31,425 nt of DNA from Setaria digitata (taxonomy: Eukaryota; Nematoda; Chromadorea; Rhabditida; Setariidae): assembly GCA_003640385.1 (NCBI GenBank), contig RCAB01000629.1, positions 1-31,425 on the forward strand, written 5' to 3'. A program made the translations under genes and the position numbers. The notes under the pieces were generated by a model. The model saw only the letters and a program-made list of their open reading frames with translations, did no database searches and had not been told where the DNA came from. Shown here piece after piece: positions 12,437 to 25,602 of this stretch (position 1 is the first letter of the stretch; every line of letters starts with the position of its first letter).

Positions 12437-13628
12437 GATTGAATATGTTTCTCGTTTCCATAACTTCCCTTTCATATATGATGACATAAACCAAATTCAT
12501 CACTCTTTGCTACTCCATTTCATACCCTTTCAATTCTCAATTTATTGCCAACATTTATAGCATTCCCCAGTTCTCTTATCAGCCACCAGTTCCGGAGAAC
12601 TGTAAAATCTGTTAGCAAGAAATCAGACTTGCCAACTGTCGAAAACTTCTCAAAGGAAATGAAAAGCTACTTCAGAAACAACTCGGCACCTTTCTCTTCT
12701 CTCCTAAGCATCTCATATGAATACTGCATCTGGACTGCATGTACATCGATACAAAGCACTCTTTGCCTTTTGGGAATCTTTTCCTGCACTCAGTTATATC
12801 CTTTGTAATAGTCATATTAGGTCAAGACTAAAATTGATTTTTCAAAAGAAATTCTCTCAATGGATAGCGGAAAACTAATTCGCTGTATCATCACACAATA
12901 CAATTTATCCGATAATCAGGCTTTCTTAAACATCCGCTCATCGCATCATAGCATGACTAGTCCAATAATTGTTCTCTATTGTGCAGCTTTTATTTTCTTT
13001 CCAAAGTAAAATACAACAACAAATCTACAATTAAATCCATTGTTTAAAATTATTTTCCAAACTGTTATTGTTATTTTCTGCATTCTTCACAATTTATGCC
13101 CAATTTATCTATTTCACAATATTGAGATTCAACAAAACTTACAAAACGTTGAATTTCATTTTTGGCATTTGTTAAAATTTCGAAAATTATATAACACCAT
13201 TTAATCTTACAGTTATCAAATGTTAAACAGATTAAGCCATTCTGAAATGGCAGATGAAGGAGGGACGATTTTTTTTTTTGCATATAAAAAAATGATTGGG
13301 AGCATTTAAAAGATCTGTTGAAAAAGAACCATAGAAAAGATGAAGCCTGTAAGATTTGAAAATATTATATGCTAATGGAAAAAATTAGAAATGGAGCAAG
13401 AAGACTAGGTCTGGAACATGTAATATAAATGAATTTGCCTTATAAGGTGTAAGTTCTTATCCATATTTGCTAGAAAAAGAATACAGAAACATGTGCAAAT
13501 GATCAAAAGATGTATATTTTGAACTACGGCTGTTTCGGATTCTATCTTTCCACCTTTCGGATTAAAAATTTGATGATTAACTCTCTCACCGTTCAATCTT
13601 CATTAAAAAGTACAAAAATTTAGCATCA
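12437..13628. other. Convergent intergenic region with one weak ORF
   Basis: Separates the tail-to-tail PDZ (+) and aminotransferase (-) genes. A + frame at 12545-12808 includes HQFRRTVKSVSKKSD and ENFSKEMKSYFRNNS and follows an acceptor-like TTTATAG at 12555-12561. Its composition is more coding-like than chance, but it has no good start, no homology that I recognise and no partner exon. I leave it as an unproven exon candidate and see nothing else in the region. Confidence 0.4.
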
Positions 13629-16704
<3,076 letters not shown>

Positions 16705-16714
16705 TTTTGCGTTC

Positions 16715-16730
16715 CTGCAAGTGAGAAAAC
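16715..16730 (-). promoter_or_regulatory. Likely trans-splice acceptor of the aminotransferase gene
   Basis: Read on the - strand, TTTTCTCACTTGCAG ends at 16715, ten bases before the ATG at 16704-16702. This very short gap between acceptor and start codon is typical of spliced-leader addition in nematodes. A cis-spliced 5' leader is the alternative. Confidence 0.6.
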
Positions 16731-16789
16731 ATCAACTTATACATAGCATAATACAAAAAACTAACTTATACCAATGCGTTCAATGGTCA

Positions 16790-19360
16790 GCCTTTTGGAA
16801 TAAACAACTGAATGATCAGTTCACGATGCTCAAGTAAACCGGAAACTAATAAAAAGGCAACGATGGAATAGTCTAACTGACCAAAACGAAATACAACGCA
16901 AACGTTCCAGTTCACAATTTCAATCATTACAAGGCAAAAAATGGAAAAAGGAATTACGCCAGGGATGGGAGTAGCAACAGATGGTAAAATACGGCTTTTC
17001 CGGAATAGAAGAGACATGTCAAAAGGGCTTGTCCAGCGGGACATTTCCGTCTACTGGGATGTGCACATTCAGCGGGAAACTGTTTAGAGGAAATCTGCGG
17101 TGACTGCGAAGCAACACGTGTCAGTGTGTCAATGGTTCAATCTTGACGCTGCTTCAGGCTCTGCTCTGCGTTGTTCAGTAATGAAGCATGGATGGCCAAG
17201 AAGATATGTCTTTTATTGATGAAAAGCTATGAACAACAGCTGAGGCGACTCTTTCGTAAAAAAAATTCCAGATCTGACGTCTGAATTTGTGCGACGTGGA
17301 ACTTCCGAGAGAGAACTTTCCAGTTCTGATAAAAAGAAGTTTGAAGATTGCGCTAGTGATTAGCATTGATAAGTGGAATAAAGAGACAAAGGCAAAAGAG
17401 ATGGTCGATAATTGGTGACATCAGAAATCGATGCATCGTTGGCAGGAACGAGTGCTGCCATAAATGAAGCTATTAGAAATGTTTTTCTTTCTCAGTTCAC
17501 TGTTTGGCAGAATAAATCACTCGATCATCTCACTAATTTGTACACTTCCACCATTAAGTTTGCCAACTTGGTGGTCTCGGATTAAGTCGAGAATTGCTCA
17601 AGAGTTCCGCACTACTTTTAGACTAAGTCTGCTCCTTGAATTCATTCAGCCGAAAATCGCATTATTTATGGACTGCTTACGCTCCATCCGAGATTTCCAC
17701 GTCGATTTGTGACTAGAGATAGAGAGGTGTGGCGAAATGAGATCGGAATTGAACACCAAAATTGAAACTCGAGCTCAGACTTCAGTCATTTGGACTACGG
17801 AAGAATGGAGGAGAACGGGCTCAAGTCAAAAGTGACTCGGTCCACTGACCTGTTCTGAGGACGAGAAATTCTCGGTTAGGATGTTTGAGAAAATTTTGCT
17901 TGTGACGAAATATTGCAGTAGTAAGAAGAGACTATTGGGGAGGAGAGAGAAAATCAATCTAACCCATCAACAATTTTCTGCCAACAAAATGCCTACTATA
18001 TTAGCGTTCATCAAGGATGGCAACGGTGGCGCGTCCAAATTCTCACGGCGTAGGATCGATCTATCGCGACACGTAGCAAACATTATGGCCACACGCAGAT
18101 CAGCGGACTACAGCAATGAGTATGATAAGTACGGATGGACTCCCAGGCCTTACGTGGTGGCGTAAGCTGCCTGGTGGTAGACCGTAAGGTAGATGTTGTC
18201 TCCTGGGGAAACTCGTGGAGCGACGTGTACCGCCCAAGCAGGAACGCATCACATCAGACAGAGGCAGTTTCTAGGCAAAGCGTTGGGTCAGACACAAGCA
18301 ACAGCAGTGTGCAGTTTCTCCACCTCTCAAAACAGTTGGATGGAACATATCTCGAGCAATCCGCGCCAGATTAGGCCCGGCTCCCTGAACGGGGACGTTG
18401 GACGCCATTTTTGTTCACGTAAAGGACGAGGGTCATTTCCTTGTTGCTTCCGGATGTGAGAAGTTCTGTCATGCTCGCAGAAAGTGATTTTCTGTGTACC
18501 GTCGCAACGTGCTGCCATCCCTGCTGATTCGAGAGCTGACTAATACTTTCACACGTCAGTCACTTCCGAAAAGTTGACTTTCTACTCGAGAAAAATGTAG
18601 AAGGATAAAAGTGGAAATTGGGAAGTAATTCTCTGCATGGTTGTCAACCGTACTTCATGGCACGAGTGCCAGGAAACGGAAGACGGTTGGGAATGAAAAC
18701 GGAACCGGAAACATGTCTGGTCATATTTTATATCTGTGTCGAATGATTGCGACTGCGCCGGAATTACGTAGCAAAATGCACAGCAGAATTAGTCTACGGA
18801 GTAAGTGGTAGCAAGTACTGGGTACGGTTAGTTCCAACTTCATTGAGGTGCTTCTCACGTCGCTTTCTCCCAACTTCTTTTCATTTCTTATATCCTCGAC
18901 ATCCGATGATCGGATCCGGAGGACTGAACCGGATATTGTCATAGTGATGGATGAATGTATGCGATGCAATGAACAGCAGGATAAACAAATGAAAATCAAC
19001 ATGAGACGGCGTCCGTATCCAAAATCTTCCTTACAATTCCTGCCGTTACACAAGACAATCTCGACACAGATGTATCAGGTTTCGCAGCTTCAATGCAAAT
19101 TGGCCACACACTGTTATCAGCAGTTAAATGAAACCAGTTTGGGAATGTCATCATCGCAGGACACCCCTCTCCCGGCAAATTGATGGCAGATTTGATTACT
19201 TATAGAAGGGCTTGGCTAATTATCTGGGACGAGCCGTTAACCGGAAGCACTAAAGATTTGAAAGTTTACTTTTCGGGAATAAAAATTCATTTAGCTTTAT
19301 TCCTCGTTTCGAAGAAATTCTGCTCAAATCAGTTTTTTGTTTCTGGAAATTTTCGAATAT
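16790..19360 (+). pseudogene. GC-rich block of broken reading frames, probable decayed mobile or viral element
   Basis: Base composition changes sharply here: the rows at 18361 and 18661 hold 37 and 32 G+C out of 60, against roughly a dozen in typical neighbouring rows. On + the coding-like signal hops between frames: TPGMGVATDGKIRLF near 16960, GTSERELSSSDKKKF near 17300, an open frame at 17412-17582 with DASLAGTSAAINEAIRNVF, a 94-codon frame with ATG at 17881-18165, then frames at 18135-18374, 18193-18459, 18848-19183 and 18985-19128. No frame runs through, so the source is disabled by many indels and stops. I cannot recognise polymerase, integrase, protease or capsid motifs, and no terminal repeats were found by eye. 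It starts about 75 bases upstream of the aminotransferase leader. It could be a retroelement, a DNA transposon or an old viral insertion. Confidence 0.5.
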
Positions 19361-19633
19361 AAATAACACATCCTCTCGTGTAGCAAAAAAATTTCTTCAG
19401 TTTAATCTAAGAGCAGTTTAGAGCTATGTGCAAACTAATTTTAGAATCAAGTGTTAATTGCTGAATCAAGAATTATCGCTTGAATCGAGCAATATAATGA
19501 GTTTAGTATGGTATCATTTCTGTAAATCTAATAACAATATGATTCCTAATTTTCTTATTTCAGGTATAAAATGCCTTATCTTGGCTCCATGTTCATATAA
19601 TTTTACTGGGCTACATTTCTGTAACTGAACCAA

Positions 19634-20062
19634 TTATTTCAAGCATTCAGAAAAATATGCTTCTTTTTCAAACGCCAACGGTGTCATTGCTAACAGTTGG
19701 CTTGGCGTTGTTTTGATCGCATTCGGATCCAGTGCTAGATCTTTATTGCACGGAAACTGGGACGGTAGCAACAAATGATTAAATAAATTATTTGAGATTA
19801 GAGTTGTGTGCAGTCTCACAGTCACATGTTGAGCATGCATACTTCACAATTCTCCACTGGGAAAGGGAAAAGTTCAGCAAAACATCCTCAATTATCATCT
19901 TTCTGAAAATTGTTTTTTCCACCACCCAACTATAGCAACATGGCATCGATGAATTTACCTGGAAAGGTGAGTCGTTGCTTTCTGCTAATTTTTTCAGAAA
20001 TACTGATTTCTGAATGCTTTGGCATTTTGCATGTACGTGAGTGTCAACCACCAACCGATAAG
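19634..20062 (-). CDS. Two phase-matched 3' exons of an unknown gene
   Basis: On the - strand, exon 20062-19959 (acceptor AACAACATGCAG, donor CAG then GTAAAT) joins in phase to a terminal exon 19756-19634 (acceptor ACCGTCCCAG), which ends in TAA. The residues include VVDTHVHAKCQSIQKSVF, LKKLAESNDSPFQ and then FPCNKDLALDPNAIK and MTPLAFEKEAYFSECLK. The first exon needs a preceding exon because it opens two bases into a codon and lacks a usable ATG. None could be found between it and the transporter stop at 20885. I do not recognise the family. It may be the 3' end of a gene whose start is divergent, a gene fragment, or a small downstream member of a polycistronic unit with the transporter. Confidence 0.4.
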
Positions 20063-20631
20063 CTGCATGTTGTTGAGTAGTATGAGATTTTGAAATTTTT
20101 AGTAGAAGTTTACTTCAGACTGGCGATAAACTGTTTTAAAATTTCAGCAGTAAGAAAAGCTTTTATTCATTTCTCTCAAGGAACAGAATTTCCTTAAAGG
20201 TTGGAATTTGATTAATTATTGAAAAGAAAGCATATCTGCGTTAATTATTTGTTTCCAATCTTCCATCAGTTTCATCTTATGATTCCAAAACGCATTCATT
20301 CTAACATTATTCCAATAAACACTGCTGATAAAATAAGATGATCTAAATTTCGAGCATGTGAATGGAATCATCAGATATGTAATTGATGATAGGTAATATT
20401 TTTCTGCAGTAATTGCAGAATATTTATAACATCCAACAAGATAGTTAGATAATCGTAAACCGCTGATTACTATCACAAATTGTGTAGCACTCATAAGTGA
20501 TAGGGATATGATGATCTTATATTCCGTACATGATTATTATCATCCCTTTCATCAAGACTTCTATCTCAAAGGTTACTAATTAGCATGGTTAGTGTAGCGG
20601 ATAACTGTAGCATATTAGCAGTAGCCATTAA

Positions 20632-20880
20632 CAAGCATATAATAGTTTCAATTCTATAAACTGGCTTACAGTAGCCTATATTGGTGAGCTATTTTCTAAA
20701 ATAGAGCCCGAAAACTGCAGATTGTGTAGAAGAATTCTATTTGAAAAAGTGAAACAATTGCCGGAAGCTATACCGTACTGTTCGGTGATACCTTACAGAA
20801 TCAGCGCTGCAAGTGTACTGCCAGTATCACCGAATGAAAAAACAGTAGAATGGGGAGTACTTCCCCTAAGAATCTCTTAA
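20632..20880 (+). other. Coding-like open frame, unassigned, opposite the transporter tail
   Basis: Eighty-two codons are open from 20632 to the TAA at 20878-20880, with no ATG. An acceptor-like GGCTTACAG ends at 20671, so the segment may be a terminal exon. It contains KIEPENCRLCRRILFEKVK and LPEAIPYCSVIPYRISAAS and ends EKTVEWGVLPLRIS. The composition is balanced and unlike AT-rich noise. Just upstream in another frame (20585-20659) is MVSVADNCSILAVAINKHI, also coding-like, with a stop before the acceptor. No partner exons or start could be identified. It stops four bases before the transporter's stop codon on the opposite strand. It may be a relic of a gene disrupted in this interval. Confidence 0.35.
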
Positions 20881-20884
20881 TTAC

Positions 20885-23800
20885 TTAATGCTTGTGGACC
20901 GATTCAAGTCTGGATTGATTGCTACTGCTAGCATCCATGTCAGTAAGTGCCCACTGTTCAGGCTTGTCATTGCATAAGGCGCAAAATGCAACATTAGCTA
21001 GGAGATGAACAGCTGCTATTGTTAGCACGACGAAATTCCATTCTTGGCTAGTGTTATTTGGAGCTAACCAACCCACCAAGAATGGCACCAGTAGCATACC
21101 AACTGTTGATAACAACTGTAATGATAATCAATATGCATAGTGATTATCACGATGATAAAATGATGATAACAAGTTATAATGTCGAAGCCAAAAGTCAAAT
21201 TCCATTATTCCTGGGCCTTTTCAAGTTGCTCCTTCAAGTGATTAGTGACATCTGGCCTAACATTTCACTTTATAAGCTTATGAGGTTTTGGTACTTCAAG
21301 AGAAGTTCATACATTGTTTGCTAATTTAGTGTTACAATCTTTTTGTGCTTCAGGACATCGTCGCGTACAACGTTGACTTAAGATGGTTTCCGTAGGCACA
21401 ATATGTTGTGATGCAATCAGAAACTGAACACGTACCTGAGCAACAGCCATAACAAACTGCGTGAAATCTCCCGCAATTAACGTAGCACTGTTCATAGAGC
21501 CACATGCTTCAAATGCCACACAACTCACGCTAACTGTGAAGCAAACGAGAGCTGCCATATCATCCTTTGGCTTCAAAAATCCTAGCGGTAGTAACCATAG
21601 GCCACAACCAACCATTGAGAGTGTGTTGAAAATTTGCAGTTTAAGCCGTTTCTGAAGATTCCACTCGGAATAAGTTGACATTAACAGTTGTCATGTGATA
21701 AAAAATCATTCTAATAATGGAGGATAATATCGCATAACGGGTACAAGATAAAAACAGGAGCCTACTTCAAACATAACGTCAATTACGCTGGAGAACTGCG
21801 TTTCGGAGAATCATAGAGCAACTAACACTAAAGCAATTGATGTGATCGGCAGTTACACTGAGGATTAATTTAACAGCAAGTTGGGAAGCTGGTGGAACTA
21901 CTGCTAGTAGGCCAGTTCTTCCAATTGATGTCCCGAGAACTTTGTTGAAATAGATCGGCATGCACCTGAAAGCAACGAACTTTCACGCACCATATTATAT
22001 CAGGATTAGCACTGTTAAGCTGACGGAGTTAGTAATCAACGATCAATAATCAATTAATAATCAGATTTAATCAATTAAACTTCAAGGACGCAAGTTAGTG
22101 ATCAACGTTTATTTTGCAATCTACAATTTCGATCTAATTTTCTATCTGTCCAAATATGTCATTGGAAGAGGCTATTTCAATCAGGTGATTTTGTTACGTA
22201 AGACCCGTCAGTATGATGAATCTCTAACCAATCGATGGTGAATGTAGATGATTTGGGCTTTCTCAAATGATCTTGAAAACAAGATAGTAGATTTCATTGT
22301 AAGATGACTTATTCTTTCAGTAGTATTGAATTTTGATCTTAACCTTCCTCGGTACAAATCCTTCTCGGGGACAAACAAGAAAGAGCTCGATGCTTTGCAA
22401 TTCATTCTTGACTGCATGATCTGTGGTCACATAAACTGGCAAACATTAATTTATCTATTACTTTTTTCTCTCATGGATATGGATCACGACAAATCATTCA
22501 GAACTATTACTTTTACTGATTTCTTCACTTTTTTTGCTTTCAAGCGCGGTAAAAGTTAAAAGTAAGTATTTGTTTTAGTCCTTTCTAGATAAAAGAAAAG
22601 CGCAAAAGAAAGGCGCAGTTTTCAGTACTAGCAATTGTATAATAATCTATGTAAGGATAATTTGTATTAGCCCTTGCAAACAGAATTCAGTTTGCTATGA
22701 CCTCTCGTTATGAAGTCAGAAACAAAGAAGGGTAAAAGAAAGGTCGGGACATTTCTCTTACCGTTTCGGTTACTTTCTATTTTCGAACATTTTGCACATT
22801 CCATTATAATATCTCCTACCTGACAATAAATTGAAAACCGAATGAATTTCCGAAAAACGCTATCCATACAGCCCAAACGGATGCAGATGAAACAATCGAA
22901 CGATAAGGCACGGCGATGTCTCGACCTTCCCTAATTTTATCTGAAGCAAGAAGTAGGTAAAGCAAATTTTTCACAGAATTCAAAACTTTGAGGACAGAAA
23001 TTTCCTTCTTTTTTACGAAGTTTTGGCTTAATTGTGCTGCTGATGGAAGGTTTGCTTCTTAATGACTTTGCAATTACCAAAGTGTTCATTAAAAAGCATA
23101 AAGATGACTTTGAAGTGAAGAACTTAGTGCAATTAGTTGTGCAAACAATAGCTTATCAAAAATTATTTAATTATCAACAACCTAGGCTAGTGACGTTGAA
23201 ACTTACTGCCTTCAGTGATTTTCGAATATTCCTCCTTTGAAACAAATGGATGATGTGCTGGAGAGTCTCGATAGAGAAGAACGGATGCTACGGCCAAGAA
23301 AAGTGATAGTAGGGCATGATTGTAGAAGGCATATGGCCAGCCAATAGTCATACAAAAATGTGCTGCTAATGGCATAGTGAACATTTGGGCTGTTTGACCG
23401 GTCATTGATAGCACTGTTACAAACAGTCCTGAACTGATTCCATTCCATTTCGCTAATTTAATTGGAAAAAAATGAATTAGAAATTCAAATTTCATTCTGT
23501 TTCCTTTTTTCTTCCGTTACAAATTCAGCTTTTAGCTGACTTCATGCACGCTTTTTTCACCATTTTAGCCTAATCATAGGCTGCTTTATTTGGTCGTGAA
23601 GAGTAGAATATGCAAAAAGAATCTTCCGGTACTTTCAGAAAGACGGCTATTTCCAGTATCAGGAATTGTCGAGCTTAAAATTTAATTTAATTCATTTCGG
23701 ATCAGTGAATTAGAGAGTTACAGAAAGTGGGAGCAAAGGAAGTTGTTCAGGGAGAGAAATCAATTTGCTGAAATGACTAGAAGTGTTTTTGGAGTGAATT

Positions 23801-25540
23801 TGAATGTTTGTTTGAAACTTCGCCAAAATTTATTTTTGTATGCAAAGATATCTGACCGATTGCTCCTTGTGAAGCATTTTTTTGTTGGGGCCAAATTTTT
23901 TAGATTCAACTTTTAATTGAAAATTTATACGAACCAAGTTCACTGAATGGAGCCCAGTGGGAACTAATATATCCGATCATTGGCATCACTGTTGCTAACG
24001 CTAAACCTGTAAAACAAAGTAGATTTAATTAATGATTCATTAAGCATAGGTTCGTACCGTCCTGAGAACTTCCAGTCCAATGAATATATGACACGAATAC
24101 TTGCTCCCGAGAATTGCTAGTCTAACAGGTGTGATATTGTTAACAACTACTAAGCTGCATAATTCAACTGCTTAAGCTACCTGTAGCGGTATAATTGTCA
24201 AGTTTTCCGAATCGGAAAATTGACCAGTTGGCCTTGTGGCACTGAGAAGCATTTTTCAAAATTATCGGTGAGAATAAATTAATTTCTTTTGTTCCCGATC
24301 TGTCTTACTTTGCATCCTACTTATCTCAACTGAAGTCTTTTCTATTTTGGTGTTAAGCTACATCTGTTCCAAATAATAAGGAATTATTGAGATCACTTAG
24401 CTCATATAATTTCAACATCAGTTAAATTTATGCACTAGGCAGTTTTTCTGCACCAGGCTTCAGTACTCTAAGAAGTTTTGAAGTGGAGCACATTTTGAAG
24501 CTATGCTGTTTGAAAAAGTAATAGGCTGGGAAAATTGAATTTTAAAACTGTTTAAAAGGTAAATAGGAAATGTTAAAAGCGATAAATGATAACAGGACCC
24601 TGGAAAATTCGGGCACAAACAATGATGGGTAGGCCGAGATGTGCCGCTTCTGGCATGACTGCGGTTGCTAATCCGGATATAAACATTAATACGGTGAATA
24701 TGATCCTCATACCGAACCGATAAAGCAAATGAGCAACCGGCAAGCTGAATATTGCTACACCAATTACACTACTCGCAAAAATTATGCTGTTATCATCCGG
24801 TGATAACATTATTGGCTTAGAAATATTAGCCTGGAATACTTGATTACTAATCATTGTTGGCATTCATCTTGGTAATTCAATTCATTCATGTGATATTAAA
24901 ACAAATAACTACTTATGGTGTTGTGATATTTCTGGTTGTTTTTAAGTGACATAAATAACTTCAAGTAGTAATCAAATCAAAGTAAAACAAAGGAGAAAGT
25001 TGAAAAGATGGAAATGAAACTGAATAGCTGTAATTAAAGCTTAATTCTAGAAATCACCGCAAATACACTTGTTTAATTCAGCAATTGGATGGATAAGTAG
25101 GATTAATGATTTATTTACAAGGAAATTTCTCATAATTCACATTCGCTTCTTAATCTTCTTCATCCTACTCATCGCTAATTTCATTTTTGCCTTTGTTGAC
25201 TCAACGCTTAGCAAATGATTTTGATTTTTTTTTTTGCTTCAGTTTTTTCTTCAGATCTGAACAGCTCATTTTCTAAACAAATTTCACAAAAAAAATGAAA
25301 ATTTGTTTAGCTACAAGATAAATCAAAAAAAAATCCTTAAATTAATAAGAACTTCAAAAAAAAAAAAAAAAAACAAACCCTAGTGGATGTATTATTATCA
25401 GTCATACAAATGACTGTCAGATTGAAAAGCATTTCGTTGGATCGTACAATGGTCATACATAGTACTGATAACATTAAGATTAGATATCGCGTATAACCAG
25501 CAAGGAGAATCATCGAAATGTTCTTCCGTTCTTGCTTCAT
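20885..25540 (-). CDS. SLC17-like major facilitator anion transporter
   Basis: Membrane transporter of the SLC17 group (sodium/phosphate, sialin and vesicular glutamate carriers); substrate cannot be told. Eight exons in transcription order: 25540-25379, 24830-24599, 24006-23935, 23452-23207, 22940-22820, 21965-21827, 21651-21436 and 21115-20885, all in phase, giving 472 residues (typical 450-580). Residues 13-31 form the first hydrophobic span; about a dozen spans follow. Family-like segments: VAHLLYRFGMR (MFS loop between spans 2 and 3), ARIFQGLALATVMP, SSHWAPFSELAKWNGISSG matching the SLC17 WAP..E region, VTADHINC at the equivalent of the central SDK loop, LQIFNTLSMVGCG, and a C-terminal DKPEQWA. 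NNTS near residue 416 may be in a loop. The donor of exon 2 (G then GTCCTG) is weak, but phase and homology support it. An acceptor sits 52 bases before the ATG. C-terminal tail is Ser-rich and hydrophilic. Confidence 0.92.
25273..25310. repeat. Short inverted repeat in transporter intron 1
   Basis: CTAAACAAATTT at 25273-25284 is complementary to AAATTTGTTTAG at 25299-25310, around an A-rich loop. It lies inside the first intron of the transporter gene, near a long poly-A run (about 25356-25373) that follows the exon 1 donor when read on the - strand. No function is inferred. Confidence 0.6.
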
Positions 25541-25591
25541 TCATCAGATTAGGTAGAAATCATCCAACTTCCCACTGAGTAAAAATTTTTA

Positions 25592-25602
25592 TCTGAAAGG
25601 TT
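25592..25602 (-). promoter_or_regulatory. Splice acceptor upstream of the transporter start
   Basis: Read on the - strand, CTAACCTTTCAG ends at 25593, about 52 bases before the ATG at 25540-25538. It is a candidate spliced-leader acceptor. A second, weaker one (TTTTTACTCAG) lies nearer the ATG at about 25574. Confidence 0.45.

Noticed and set aside
20216..20494. 92-codon - strand frame upstream of the orphan exons, considered as their first exon
   Set aside because: Its composition is ambiguous and it reads to its own stop; no donor in the phase needed for the 20062 exon was convincing.
22326..22559. 77-codon + frame in the transporter intron 5
   Set aside because: It is somewhat protein-like (ELDALQFILDCM) but lies within an intron on the opposite strand with no splice signals or recognised family.
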